Origin: Pectobacterium zantedeschiae | GTDB taxonomy: Bacteria > Pseudomonadota > Gammaproteobacteria > Enterobacterales > Enterobacteriaceae | Reading direction: 5' to 3' | DNA: 64,000 bases | Assembly (NCBI RefSeq): GCF_004137795.1 | Contig: NZ_NWTM01000001.1 | Coordinates: forward strand, 1 to 64,000 | Shown here: positions 1-9,725 of the stretch, piece after piece | How positions within the stretch are numbered: position 1 is the stretch's first letter | Layout: every line of letters begins with the position of its first letter | The notes under the pieces: model-generated | What the model saw: only the letters and a program-made list of their open reading frames with translations | What the model was told of the DNA's origin: nothing | The model's database searches: none | Translations under genes and position numbers: made by a program

Positions 1-3000
1 TGTTCCCGGTTCGGTACTGGCTGCGAATAGCGATGTCAGTGCGACCGTCACCACCCGAGACACCGCTGGCAATGTCACCACCGCCAATACCAGTCACACC
101 TACGGTGTCGATACGGATGCGCCAGTGGCGTCTATCTCAATCGATAATGTCACCAGCGATAACGTGATTAACGCGGCCGAATCCGGCCAGACCATCGCGG
201 TGACCGGTAAGGTTGATAACGACGTCAAGGCCGGTGATGCGGTGACGGTAAAAGTCGGTAGCGAGACCTACCAGACCACGGTGAATGCGGATGGCAAAAC
301 TTGGAGCGTCAGTGTGCCGGGGGCGGTACTGGCTGCCAACAGTGATGTCAGTGCCACGGTCACCACCCGTGATACGGCAGGCAATGTTACGACGGCCAAC
401 ACCAGTCATGCTTATGGTGTGGATACGGTAGCGCCTACCGCGTCTATCTCAATCGATAACGTTACAGCCGATAACGTGATTAACGCGGCCGAGTCCGGCC
501 AGACCATTGCGGTAACCGGTAAGGTCGATAACGATGTCAGGGCTGGTGATGCGGTGACGGTGAAAGTCGGCAACGAGACCTACCAGACCACGGTGAATGC
601 CGACGGCAAGACCTGGAGTGTCAATGTTCCCGGTTCGGTACTGGCTGCGAATAGCGATGTCAGTGCCACGGTCACCACCCGCGACACGGCAGGGAACGTG
701 ACCACCGCCAATACCAGCCACGCCTACGGTGTGGATACGGTGGCACCTACCGCGTCGATTACCATCGATAATGTCACCGCCGATAATGTGATCAATGCGG
801 CCGAATCCGGCCAGACCATCGCGGTAACCGGTAAGGTCGATAACGATGTCAGGGCTGGTGATGCGGTGACGGTGAAAGTCGGCAACGAGACCTACCAGAC
901 CACGGTGAATGCGGATGGCAAGACCTGGAGCGTGAATGTGCCGGGCGCGGTGCTGGCTGCGAATAGTGATGTCAGTGCCACGGTCACCACCCGCGACATG
1001 GCAGGCAATGTGACCACCGCTAATACCAGCCACGCCTACGGTGTGGATACGGTAGCGCCTACCGCGTCTATCTCAATCGATAACGTCACGGCTGATAACG
1101 TGATTAATGCGGCCGAATCGGGCCAGACCATTGCGGTAACGGGTAAGGTCGATAACGACGTCAAAGCCGGTGATGCGGTAACGGTAAAAGTCGGTAGCGA
1201 GACCTACCAGACCACGGTGAATGCGGACGGTAAAACCTGGAGCGTCAATGTGCCGGGCTCGGTGCTGGCTGCGAATAGCGATGTCAGTGCGAGCGTGACG
1301 ACGCGCGACGCGGCAGGGAACGCGATGACGGCGAACACGAATCACACCTATAGTGTCGATACCGATGCGCCGGTGGCGTCTATCTCAATCGATAATGTCA
1401 CCAGCGATAACGTGATTAATGCGGCCGAATCGGGCCAGACCATTGCGGTCACGGGTAAGGTCGATAACGACGTCAAGGCCGGTGACAGCATTACCGTGAA
1501 AGTCGGCAGCGAGACCTACCAGACCACGGTGAATGCCGATGGCAAGACCTGGAGCGTCAATGTTCCCGGTTCGGTACTGGCTGCCAACAGTGATGTCAGT
1601 GCGAGCGTCACCACCCGCGACACGGCCGGGAACGTGACCACCGCCAATACCAGCCACGCTTATGGTGTGGATACGGTGGCACCTACCGCGTCGATTACCA
1701 TCGATAATGTCACCGCCGATAATGTGATCAATGCGGCCGAATCCGGCCAGACCATCGCGGTGACCGGCAAGGTCGATAACGACGTCAGGGCCGGTGATGC
1801 GGTGACGGTAAAAGTCGGCAGCGAGACCTACCAGACCACGGTGAATGCGGATGGCAAAACCTGGAGCGTGAATGTGCCGGGGGCGGTACTGGCCGCCAAT
1901 AGCGATGTCAGTGCGAGCGTCACCACCCGCGATCCGGCGGGTAACGCGACCACGGCGAACACGAATCACACGTACGGTGTGGATACCGATGCGCCGGTGG
2001 CAGCCATTACTATCGATAATATCACCAGCGATAACGTGATTAATGCGGCCGAATCCGGGCAGACCATCGCCGTAACCGGTAAAGTCGATAACGACGTCAA
2101 GGCCGGTGATGCGGTGACGGTGAAAGTCGGCAGCGAGACCTACCAGACCACGGTGAATGCCGACGGCAAGACCTGGAGCGTCACGGTGCCGGGATCGGTA
2201 CTGGCTTCGAATAGTGATGTCAGTGCGACCGTCACCACCCGCGATCCGGCAGGCAATGTGACCACCGCTAATACCAGCCACGCCTACGGTGTGGATACGG
2301 TAGCGCCTACCGCGTCTATCTCAATCGATAACGTCACGGCTGATAATGTGATTAATGCGGCCGAATCCGGCCAGACCATCGCGGTAACCGGTAAGGTCGA
2401 TAACGACGTCAAAGCCGGTGATGCGGTCACGGTGAACGTCGGCACGGAAACCTACCAGACCACGGTGAATGCGGACGGCAAAACCTGGAGCGTCAGTGTT
2501 CCGGGTTCGGTACTGGCTGCGAATAGCGATGTCAGTGCGAGCGTCACCACCCGTGATGCGGCGGGTAACGCGACGACGGCGAACACCAGTCACGCTTATG
2601 GTGTGGATACGGTGGCACCTACCGCGTCTATCTCAATCGATAACGTCACGGCTGATAACGTGATCAATGCGGCCGAATCCGGCCAGACCATCGCGGTGAC
2701 CGGCAAGGTCGATAACGACGTCAAGGCCGGTGATGCGGTGACGGTAAAAGTCGGCAGCGAGACCTACCAGACCACGGTGAATGCCGACGGCAAGACCTGG
2801 AGCATCAATGTTCCCGGTTCGGTACTGGCTGCGAATAGCGATGTCAGTGCGAGCGTCACCACCCGCGATCCGGCAGGCAACGTGACCACCGCCAATACCA
2901 GTCACGCCTACGGCGTGGATACGGTGGCACCTACCGCGTCGATTACTATCGATAATGTCACCAGCGATAACGTGATTAATGCGGCCGAATCCGGCCAGAC

Positions 3001-3238
3001 CATCGCGGTGACCGGTAAGGTCGATAACGACGTCAGGGCCGGCGATGCGGTGACGGTAAAAGTCGGCAACGAGACCTACCAGACCACGGTGAATGCGGAC
3101 GGCAAAACCTGGAGCGTCAGTGTGCCGGGATCGGTACTGGCCGCCAATGGCGATGTCAGTGCCACGGTGACGACCCGCGACACGGCGGGTAACGTCACCA
3201 CGGCGAACACCCATCATGCATACGCGGTGGATACCATC
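1..3238 (+). repeat. Ten tandem 312-bp repeats encoding 104-aa Ig-like domains
   Basis: Units begin at 119, 431, 743, 1055, 1367, 1679, 1991, 2303, 2615 and 2927, each 312 bp, preceded by the end of another unit at 1-118. Each encodes a domain beginning IDNVT(A/S)DNVINAAESG and ending near GVDTVAPTA. Two alternating linker versions, VDTVAPTAS and VDTDAPVAS/A, and patchy sharing of variants (KAGD/RAGD, GSE/GNE) suggest shuffling between units by recombination. Near-identity at the DNA level makes copy number prone to change and to assembly error. Confidence 0.95.
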
Positions 3239-6200
3239 GCTCCAGAAATTGATATTACGAATTTTGCCGGTAACGATGGCTATGTCAGCCAGAGTGAGTC
3301 GAAAAACACGTTAATCAGTGGTACCAGCAACGAGAAGACGGTCGATCTGGTCTTTACCGATGTGAACGGTAAGTCGGTTACGCTGCATGACGTGCCAGTA
3401 ACAAACGGAAAATGGCAGACGAATGTCGATTTGAGCACGTTAGCGGAGGGCAAGATTACCGCAGGGGCAACAGCGACCGATGCCGCAGGTAATCAGGCTC
3501 ATGATAACAGTCAGGCGATCATGGATATTACGCCGCCTGTCGCACATAACAATACGGTGTCGGGTACAGAAGACACACCGCTGCATATTGGCTGGGGCGA
3601 TCTGGGCGTATCGAGTGATACCACAAGCATCGTGATTTCGTCTCTGCCACCAGCCAGCGTTGGCACGCTCTATTTTAATGACAGCGGGAGTTGGAAAGCC
3701 GTCACCGCTGGCCAAACCTTTACGGCTGGTAACACCGACCTGCGCTTTACACCTGCGACTAATGTTTCTGGCGCATCGCTGGGTGACATTGCGTATCGAC
3801 CTGTCGATAGTGCAGGGAATGCGGGCGATAAAGCCGCGCTGCATATTGGCATTACGCCAGTAGCCGATGCACCAGTAGTGAGTCTGAGCATCACCAGTGG
3901 TGCCACGACGGCGACCTCTTCGGAAATTATTAAGGTGAATGGCGGTAGCGCCAACGGTGGCTTCGACGTACAAGATGGGAAAATCATCGCAGTGGGTAGC
4001 GGTGTTCGCGTCTGGCTGACCGAGGGGGATCCGGTACCTACCGTGGTCGGCACCGGTAAGGTGGCGTATTACAGTCAGGGCAATACTAGCGGTGACGGTA
4101 GCTACAGCGATATCTTCGTGGTGCACTCTACCAGCGGCTATTTCTATCGGCAGAGCGACTGGGCGGCCGATCGTAAGGATCACCGCGATCTGGATTCATT
4201 CAACGGTAACAGGACGAATAACGGCAGTAGTGCGCATTCTGATTATGTGTTCGTTATGAAAGAGACAGGTTATACCTATAACGCGACCTACAGCACGAAC
4301 AATAATCAGGACACGTCGGTGAATACGCTGGATGGCTTAAAGGTTAACTATACCGATAGCAGCGGCAAATCCGGTTCGTTTACAACGCAGGTTAGCAACA
4401 ATATTGAAGGTGTGATCTATAGCGACGGCACGACCTACACTCCGGGCACCAACAGTGCGACGGTGGAAAAAGTGCCCGGTCAGGCAGGAACACAGACGCA
4501 TACGCTTGATGTCTCGGCTGCTCTCACCGATCGTGACGGTAGTGAAACCCTGTCAGGGATTACGCTCACGGGGATTCCGAAAGGAACGGTGCTGACTGAC
4601 CACATTAACAATGTGACGTATACCGTTGGTGATGATGGATCGTACGTTATCAAGAACGCCAACAATGCACTGACGCTGGCTGGAAAGATTACGCTCGAAG
4701 TGCCGGTCGATGCGGGTAAATTCAACGTGGTCGCGCAGGCGACATCGACAGAAATCGCCAATCACGATACGGCGACCGGATACTCTTCCGGAGGCGTTGA
4801 ACAGTATGGAATGAGCGTCGGTACGATAGGCGATGACAACATGTCTGGTACGCATAGCCATGATGTGATGGTCGCGGATGTATCCGGTTTGCAGATCATT
4901 GAAGGGCAGAATTACAACATTGCCTTTATGGTCGACTCATCAGGCAGCATGTCGTCAACGGATATCGATAATACGCGTACGTCATTGGTCAATGTGTTCA
5001 AAAGTCTGATCAACAGTGCTGCTGGCGTGAATTCTGGCACGGTGAACGTTTTCCTGGCGGACTTTGATACGCAGGTGGGTAAAACCGTATCCGTCAATCT
5101 GAACGACACCAATGCACTTAACAAGCTGACTGCCGTATTGAATTCAATGGTGGGCGGATCTTCTGCTGGTGGTGGTACCAACTATGAAGATGTATTCAAG
5201 ACGACCGCTAACTGGTTCCAAAGCGACACCGTGCAGAAAAATGTGGGTAATAACCTGACCTATTTCATTACCGACGGTGAGCCAACTTACTACCAGACCA
5301 ATGAAGCCAATGAAGTGCGCGTGAGTGACTGGTGGCAGTCGCTGAATATTGACAATATCGCTTACAAGCCTGGGCAGTCTTATTCTATGGATGTGCGCGG
5401 TGCTGTGCGTGAAGTCATTGATGGCAAAGGGAACGTCTATCAATATTCTTGGAGCAATAGCAGCAATAAAGTCGTAGGCACGGTCATTGGGCAAGTACAC
5501 GCGCAGGGGGATGGAACGTATGAAATTTCCTCCCTGGGCGGCGTGGGTAATAACAGTAGCTACTGGACGCAGGACTACCGAGGCAATTGGTACTGGGTTG
5601 ATAATTCAGGTAACCGCGATGTCAGCAACACGAATGCGGCTCAGGCCTTCGATTTGCTGAAGAAGCAGTCGACGATTGAAGCGATCGGCATTGGTGCTGA
5701 TTTAAATGGCGATACGCTGAAGCGCTATGACACTGATGGCGTGGTTCAGGATCATATTGATCCTGCTAACCTGAATAAGGCGATTTTGGGCAGCAGCGAG
5801 TCGATACATGCCGGTAATGATCAGCTAAATGGCGGGCTGGGGAACGACATTCTGTTCGGCGATGTTGTATCGTTCCCTAATATCGACGGCAATGGTATCA
5901 CCGCGTTGCAGAACTACATCGGCAAGCAGTTAGGTATGCAAACAGGCGTGCCAACGGCGAAAGAGATGCATGGTTATATTGCCACGCACAGTGCGGAGTT
6001 CGATCTGTCGTCGGCGAAAGATGGCAATGACATACTCAACGGTGGAGCAGGGAATGATATTCTTTTCGGCCAAGGTGGAAATGACACGCTGATTGGCGGA
6101 GAAGGTAATGACCTGCTCTACGGTGGTGCGGGGGATGACATCCTGATCGGTGGCCCTGGAGGTGATACGCTTATCGGCGGGGCTGGCGCGGATACCTTTA

Positions 6201-6490
6201 AATGGCTGGCTGGTGATATCGGCAATGATGTGATCAAAGACTTTAATGCTAAAGAGGGTGACCGGATTGATTTAAGCGATCTGGTTGGTGAACTGGAGGA
6301 AGGAACCGATATCAGCCGCTATATTCGCATCACGGATAATCACGGCTCGCCGACGATTGAAGTTAGCACAGCAGGGAACTTTACAGCGGATAAAGGCGGA
6401 ACGGTTGCGGTGTCAATTACGTTGGAACATTATAACGGTGCATTACCGTCGCTGGAGAGTCTGGTTAGCAAACCGGAACCATCTAGCTGA
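2..6490 (+). CDS. Giant multi-repeat RTX adhesin, type I-secreted (5' end outside window)
   Basis: The reading frame is open to the window edge, so this is the C-terminal part (about 2,160 residues) of a longer protein; the GTG at 125 is an internal codon, not the start. Ten 104-aa Ig-like repeats are followed by a diverged Ig-like unit (about nt 3239-3530), a cadherin/VCBS-like stretch starting EDTPLHIGW, and a VWA domain (about nt 4915-5740) whose metal site is complete: DSSGS, the Thr of GGTNY and the Asp of TDGEP. Then come RTX nonapeptides of GGxGNDxL type (about nt 5810-6190) and a C-terminal GADTFKW...DVIKDF region typical of type I secretion substrates. Such proteins are retained in the outer membrane and bind surfaces or other cells. 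A multi-repeat type I-secreted adhesin is known from Pectobacterium atrosepticum, and this is very likely its homolog. The lapD/lapG-like genes at 7074-9725 are its expected control. Confidence 0.93.
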   Translation, partial: VPGSVLAANSDVSATVTTRDTAGNVTTANTSHTYGVDTDAPVASISIDNVTSDNVINAAESGQTIAVTGKVDNDVKAGDAVTVKVGSETYQTTVNADGKTWSVSVPGAVLAANSDVSATVTTRDTAGNVTTANTSHAYGVDTVAPTASISIDNVTADNVINAAESGQTIAVTGKVDNDVRAGDAVTVKVGNETYQTTVNADGKTWSVNVPGSVLAANSDVSATVTTRDTAGNVTTANTSHAYGVDTVAPTASITIDNVTADNVINAAESGQTIAVTGKVDNDVRAGDAVTVKVGNETYQTTVNADGKTWSVNVPGAVLAANSDVSATVTTRDMAGNVTTANTSHAYGVDTVAPTASISIDNVTADNVINAAESGQTIAVTGKVDNDVKAGDAVTVKVGSETYQTTVNADGKTWSVNVPGSVLAANSDVSASVTTRDAAGNAMTANTNHTYSVDTDAPVASISIDNVTSDNVINAAESGQTIAVTGKVDNDVKAGDSITVKVGSETYQTTVNADGKTWSVNVPGSVLAANSDVSASVTTRDTAGNVTTANTSHAYGVDTVAPTASITIDNVTADNVINAAESGQTIAVTGKVDNDVRAGDAVTVKVGSETYQTTVNADGKTWSVNVPGAVLAANSDVSASVTTRDPAGNATTANTNHTYGVDTDAPVAAITIDNITSDNVINAAESGQTIAVTGKVDNDVKAGDAVTVKVGSETYQTTVNADGKTWSVTVPGSVLASNSDVSATVTTRDPAGNVTTANTSHAYGVDTVAPTASISIDNVTADNVINAAESGQTIAVTGKVDNDVKAGDAVTVNVGTETYQTTVNADGKTWSVSVPGSVLAANSDVSASVTTRDAAGNATTANTSHAYGVDTVAPTASISIDNVTADNVINAAESGQTIAVTGKVDNDVKAGDAVTVKVGSETYQTTVNADGKTWSINVPGSVLAANSDVSASVTTRDPAGNVTTANTSHAYGVDTVAPTASITIDNVTSDNVINAAESGQTIAVTGKVDNDVRAGDAVTVKVGNETYQTTVNADGKTWSVSVPGSVLAANGDVSATVTTRDTAGNVTTANTHHAYAVDTIAPEIDITNFAGNDGYVSQSESKNTLISGTSNEKTVDLVFTDVNGKSVTLHDVPVTNGKWQTNVDLSTLAEGKITAGATATDAAGNQAHDNSQAIMDITPPVAHNNTVSGTEDTPLHIGWGDLGVSSDTTSIVISSLPPASVGTLYFNDSGSWKAVTAGQTFTAGNTDLRFTPATNVSGASLGDIAYRPVDSAGNAGDKAALHIGITPVADAPVVSLSITSGATTATSSEIIKVNGGSANGGFDVQDGKIIAVGSGVRVWLTEGDPVPTVVGTGKVAYYSQGNTSGDGSYSDIFVVHSTSGYFYRQSDWAADRKDHRDLDSFNGNRTNNGSSAHSDYVFVMKETGYTYNATYSTNNNQDTSVNTLDGLKVNYTDSSGKSGSFTTQVSNNIEGVIYSDGTTYTPGTNSATVEKVPGQAGTQTHTLDVSAALTDRDGSETLSGITLTGIPKGTVLTDHINNVTYTVGDDGSYVIKNANNALTLAGKITLEVPVDAGKFNVVAQATSTEIANHDTATGYSSGGVEQYGMSVGTIGDDNMSGTHSHDVMVADVSGLQIIEGQNYNIAFMVDSSGSMSSTDIDNTRTSLVNVFKSLINSAAGVNSGTVNVFLADFDTQVGKTVSVNLNDTNALNKLTAVLNSMVGGSSAGGGTNYEDVFKTTANWFQSDTVQKNVGNNLTYFITDGEPTYYQTNEANEVRVSDWWQSLNIDNIAYKPGQSYSMDVRGAVREVIDGKGNVYQYSWSNSSNKVVGTVIGQVHAQGDGTYEISSLGGVGNNSSYWTQDYRGNWYWVDNSGNRDVSNTNAAQAFDLLKKQSTIEAIGIGADLNGDTLKRYDTDGVVQDHIDPANLNKAILGSSESIHAGNDQLNGGLGNDILFGDVVSFPNIDGNGITALQNYIGKQLGMQTGVPTAKEMHGYIATHSAEFDLSSAKDGNDILNGGAGNDILFGQGGNDTLIGGEGNDLLYGGAGDDILIGGPGGDTLIGGAGADTFKWLAGDIGNDVIKDFNAKEGDRIDLSDLVGELEEGTDISRYIRITDNHGSPTIEVSTAGNFTADKGGTVAVSITLEHYNGALPSLESLVSKPEPSS

Positions 6491-6502
6491 CAGGAAAGAG
6501 GA

Positions 6503-6527
6503 AAAGGAGCCTATTTGGCTCCTTTCT
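6503..6527 (+). terminator. Terminator of the adhesin gene
   Basis: The stem AAAGGAGCC/GGCTCCTTT with a five-base loop follows the adhesin stop codon by 12 bases and runs into a T-rich tract. It lies before the ribosome-binding region of the next small gene, so that gene may be served by read-through or by its own promoter. Confidence 0.75.
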
Positions 6528-6555
6528 CTATCAAAAAACTTAAGGGGCTCCGAGA

Positions 6556-6900
6556 ATGTTTTATATCCAGCGCGACAGTGATGGCCACCTGATGAAGGTA
6601 GAAAAGAGCCCTTTTCCTGAAATGAATGGCGAGTTGCCTGATGATTCGCGCGAGGCGCAGGCCTGGTGCCGCAGCCATCAGGCGGCGATGTCCAGCTTGC
6701 AGCAACTGCGGCAAAGCGATCTGGAAATGGTCCGCGTGCTGGAGGATTTAATTCAGGTTTTGATTCAAAAAGGCGTCGTCAGCATTACCGATTTCCCTCA
6801 GGCAGCGCAGCTGAAATTGATCAACCGCGCGCAGGCGCGTGAAGCGTTGAATGGTGGACTGAACAAGCTGATTGGCGACGATGAAGAGACCATGTTCTGA
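6556..6900 (+). CDS. Small conserved protein of unknown function in the adhesin cluster
   Basis: This 114-residue soluble, mostly helical, acidic protein has no signal peptide or membrane segment. It begins MFYIQRDSDG and contains QQLRQSDLEMVRVLEDLIQV and a KGVVSITDFP segment. It looks like a family found in Pseudomonas and relatives that is often labelled tryptophan synthase subunit beta-like; at this length it cannot be that PLP enzyme and shows none of its motifs, so the label should be avoided. It follows the adhesin on the same strand by 65 bp, after a terminator hairpin, and faces lapD convergently. No function can be assigned; the location makes a link to the adhesin or to c-di-GMP control possible but unproven. 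Confidence 0.8.
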   Translation: MFYIQRDSDGHLMKVEKSPFPEMNGELPDDSREAQAWCRSHQAAMSSLQQLRQSDLEMVRVLEDLIQVLIQKGVVSITDFPQAAQLKLINRAQAREALNGGLNKLIGDDEETMF

Positions 6901-7001
6901 ATAGACCATGTTTTGAAGACATTATACCTTGAAGAAATGATGCCTTAACGTCCTGTTCAATCGCTCACGCTGTTTATCGCGTTCTCTACCTCTCAATACG
7001 T

Positions 7002-7035
7002 CCCGGCTTCTCATCTATATAAGAGAGAAGCCGGG
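7002..7035. terminator. Strong hairpin between convergent genes
   Basis: A perfect 11-bp stem, CCCGGCTTCTC/GAGAAGCCGGG, lies between the convergent ends of the small gene at 6900 and lapD at 7074. Neither side has a good U-tract, so it may be a weak bidirectional terminator or a 3'-end-stabilising structure. Confidence 0.5.
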
Positions 7036-7073
7036 GGAGTTAAACATAGTGAGTTTGAGTTAAAGAGGACGCG

Positions 7074-9026
7074 TCAGGCTCTAACCGCTGGCATCGGTTC
7101 ACCCAGCAGCCGTCCCATTGCACCCTGTAATCCCATTTCCTGAAGCACTTTCAGTTCACCCGCGGTTTCAACACGTTCGGCGATGAGTGGTAGAGCAATA
7201 CTGTTGGTGGCGCGATACAGCGCTTCGATAAACATTTGCTTATCGCCTTCCTGGTCGATATTACGGATGTAGCTGCCATCGACTTTCAGGTAAGCCAGCC
7301 CCCACTGGGACAAGTTGCCAATCATATTAAAGCGCCCACCAAAATGCTGTAACCCCAGCGCACAACCATGTTCATTCAACAGCTTGATTAAGGCTTCCAA
7401 CTGAGTGCTGTCTGGCAATTGATTTTCATCCAGTTCTAGAATGAGTCGTCTGGCGACCTCAGGCTGATGCTTCAGTGGAGCAAGCAGATCGGCGAGCAGA
7501 TGAAGATTCAGAACCGTGGTGCCAGACAAACTTAGTGCGAGGTTGCCGTCGTGCTGGCGGAGATAGTCCAGTACTTCACGTAGCATGGTCTGGTCCAGGC
7601 GAGTATCCCAGCCAAAGCGTTGAATCCACGGCAGGAATCGACCCGCTGCGATGCTGTTCCCTTGCTCATCCTGAATACGAGCCAGTACCTTGTGATGGAG
7701 TACCTGACTGGGATCGTCACACGCGACGACGGGTTGCAGGAAAAGCTGCAAGCGCTCTTGCTCAAGGATAGGATCGAGCAGGTTAAACCACATATGGCGA
7801 TCGGTTTCGATCTGTTCCGTACCAACCAACGGTATCTCATGAGGTGCGGTCGTGTCCGTGCTGCTTTCGGCGCGCGTGAGAGCTTGGTCGCCCTGAATAA
7901 ACAGGGATTGTGCGGTGTCGCCAGGGCGGAAAGGCACCATGCCGAATTGAGCGACAGGGGAGACATCGGTTTCGCCTGTCAGATGCAAGGTTTCAATGTT
8001 GCGCATCAGCTCGCCAATCAGCGCATAGGCTTCTTTATCGACCAGACCTGGACAGAACAGCGCAAATTCCCCACCGCGGATACGTGCCAGTAGGCTCTCT
8101 GTATTGGTATGCTGTTTTTGCGTTTGGCGCAGTATATGCCCGATGGAGGCTAACAGTGCATCGGTACGTTGACCGCCCAGACGCTGATTCATCCCCGCCA
8201 GATCCTGCACGCGAATCATAATAAGGAAGCCGGGAGCGGTTTCTTCGTCAGCCAGTTTGTCGTTGAACTGCATGTCAAACGCACGGCGGTTATTCAGTCC
8301 GGTTTGTGGATCCTGGTAGGCTTCCTGACGTAAGCGCTCGCTCCGCTCTGCTTCCTCTTCAAATAGCGTCTTAAGTTTGCTGACCATCAGGTTCATCGCC
8401 TGCGCGACGCGGCGGAATTCGGGTGTATTGGGTAAATCCGGCTGGCTAAGAAATTCACGTCGGGTAATGGCCAGCGATTGATCGACAATATAGTCGAGCG
8501 GGCGTAGCTGGCGGCGCAGGAATAATGCGCCGATAAGTACACCCAGCGTGCCGCAGCCAAGCAGCCACAGGAAGGTTGCGGTACTGCTGCGCCACAGGCG
8601 GGTTACCGCGAACATCGGGTGGCTGACCACTTCAACTTTTGCTGCCTGTTCCCAACCGCGCATCACAATAGCTTCACCAGCGCCGGGCTGAAGGTCCACT
8701 AACCGGACAAACCAGAGCGGTACGTCAGGGATATCCGGCGATGCGGTGCGTTCCAGTGTGACGTTGCCGGTTTTTAAATCTCGCACGCGAATACTGGAAA
8801 AATAACCGCTGTCAAAAATTGAGCTGACCATCAGCTCCACCATTGCGGGGTCATCAATATTCGGTGTTAGAGAAAGCCCGAGCGCGGTCGCGGCATCCTG
8901 TGCGTGAGAGTGAAGCTGGTTATTGTACTGTTCACGCGAATTTTCCAGGCTGACGAAAAAACTCCCGCTGAAAATAATTAGCACAAACAGGCAGATGGCT
9001 ATCAGTAGTTGTTTGTATAGAGACAT
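7074..9026 (-). CDS. lapD: LapD-like inner-membrane c-di-GMP receptor (degenerate GGDEF-EAL)
   Basis: The 650-residue protein has a first membrane segment (about 6-27), a periplasmic module containing the GWEQAAKVEV stretch with Trp125, a second membrane segment (149-170), a HAMP linker, a GGDEF domain (about 235-390) and an EAL domain (about 412-645). The signature sites are degenerate: RGGEF (317-321) replaces GGDEF and KVLAR (446-450) replaces EALxR. The same two replacements define Pseudomonas LapD, which is enzymatically inactive, binds c-di-GMP in its EAL domain and then sequesters LapG from the periplasmic side. When c-di-GMP falls, LapG is freed to cut the adhesin. The gene starts 9 bases after the lapG stop, indicating one operon. 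Assignment rests on motifs, architecture and neighbours. Confidence 0.92.
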   Translation of the reverse strand: MSLYKQLLIAICLFVLIIFSGSFFVSLENSREQYNNQLHSHAQDAATALGLSLTPNIDDPAMVELMVSSIFDSGYFSSIRVRDLKTGNVTLERTASPDIPDVPLWFVRLVDLQPGAGEAIVMRGWEQAAKVEVVSHPMFAVTRLWRSSTATFLWLLGCGTLGVLIGALFLRRQLRPLDYIVDQSLAITRREFLSQPDLPNTPEFRRVAQAMNLMVSKLKTLFEEEAERSERLRQEAYQDPQTGLNNRRAFDMQFNDKLADEETAPGFLIMIRVQDLAGMNQRLGGQRTDALLASIGHILRQTQKQHTNTESLLARIRGGEFALFCPGLVDKEAYALIGELMRNIETLHLTGETDVSPVAQFGMVPFRPGDTAQSLFIQGDQALTRAESSTDTTAPHEIPLVGTEQIETDRHMWFNLLDPILEQERLQLFLQPVVACDDPSQVLHHKVLARIQDEQGNSIAAGRFLPWIQRFGWDTRLDQTMLREVLDYLRQHDGNLALSLSGTTVLNLHLLADLLAPLKHQPEVARRLILELDENQLPDSTQLEALIKLLNEHGCALGLQHFGGRFNMIGNLSQWGLAYLKVDGSYIRNIDQEGDKQMFIEALYRATNSIALPLIAERVETAGELKVLQEMGLQGAMGRLLGEPMPAVRA

Positions 9027-9035
9027 AGCCTACCC

Positions 9036-9725
9036 TTACTCCTCAATTGAAAACCCTTCGGCACGCATTTTGGTTAATACATCCTGCCAGCGTGAAAGTC
9101 GTTTACTGTCACCGACGCGTTTATTGCTGCCGCTTGCTCCCGGTAGCCAGAGACCACCGCCATTAAAGGCGTACACCGGAACTAAATCGTTGCGCTCTGT
9201 CGCGGGTTGGATCTTGTCGGTCAGATTATCCAGCACCAGCGGAATAGACGTTGGTGTGGGGTAATAGGTAACCACCATATGCGCTTTATTCAGACGCAGG
9301 GCTTTAACGTAGGTGATGCGCAATTTGTCCGCAGAGACGCCTAAATGCCGCAGGGTAAAATACTTGGCGAGTGCGTAATCTTCGCAGTCCCCGGCCCCTT
9401 TGCGTAGCGCCTCAATCGGCGTTGCCCAGTAATCCTCCTGATTCCAGACGACGATATCATCGCGAAACAGCATTCGGTCATTGAAAAACTGGTTCACGCT
9501 ACTCAGTAGCGTCTTTTCATCTTTATTACGAGAATTCACCAACAGCGCCTGCCATTCATCTATCCGGCGGCGAGCATCGGGCGTTGCCGGGCCATAAAGC
9601 TGCTCGGTACGCTGATTAATGGTAATAAAATCCCAGTCCGCACGCAGCGAGCCCGCCAGCAGAAACAGCAGACAGCTAATAAACAAGAGCTTGTAACTGG
9701 AGATTCTGAACCTGGAGAGTTGCAC
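9036..9725 (-). CDS. lapG: LapG-like periplasmic cysteine protease (adhesin-releasing)
   Basis: A 229-residue bacterial transglutaminase-like cysteine protease with an N-terminal signal segment ending near LAGSLRA. The catalytic triad reads Cys114 (in GDCEDY), His149 (AHMVV) and Asp166 (LVLDN), and the acidic residues Asp113 and Glu115 beside the Cys match the calcium-binding residues of known LapG proteins. LapG cleaves near the N terminus of its adhesin to release it from the cell surface; that target site would lie outside this window in the upstream part of the adhesin. It is the first gene of a lapG-lapD operon. Confidence 0.92.
   Translation of the reverse strand: MQLSRFRISSYKLLFISCLLFLLAGSLRADWDFITINQRTEQLYGPATPDARRRIDEWQALLVNSRNKDEKTLLSSVNQFFNDRMLFRDDIVVWNQEDYWATPIEALRKGAGDCEDYALAKYFTLRHLGVSADKLRITYVKALRLNKAHMVVTYYPTPTSIPLVLDNLTDKIQPATERNDLVPVYAFNGGGLWLPGASGSNKRVGDSKRLSRWQDVLTKMRAEGFSIEE

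Noticed and set aside
449-3217. Long minus-strand open frames (up to 298 codons) opposite the adhesin repeats
   Set aside because: They repeat with the same 312-bp period and exist because the repeated sense codons lack antisense stops; no ribosome sites or recognisable domains.
119-3238. CRISPR-like appearance of regularly spaced repeats
   Set aside because: The units are coding, 312 bp long and contiguous, without short direct repeats separated by unique spacers.
6556-6900. Tryptophan synthase beta-chain label for the small protein
   Set aside because: Length and motifs do not fit the enzyme; the label is a carried-over misannotation of this family.
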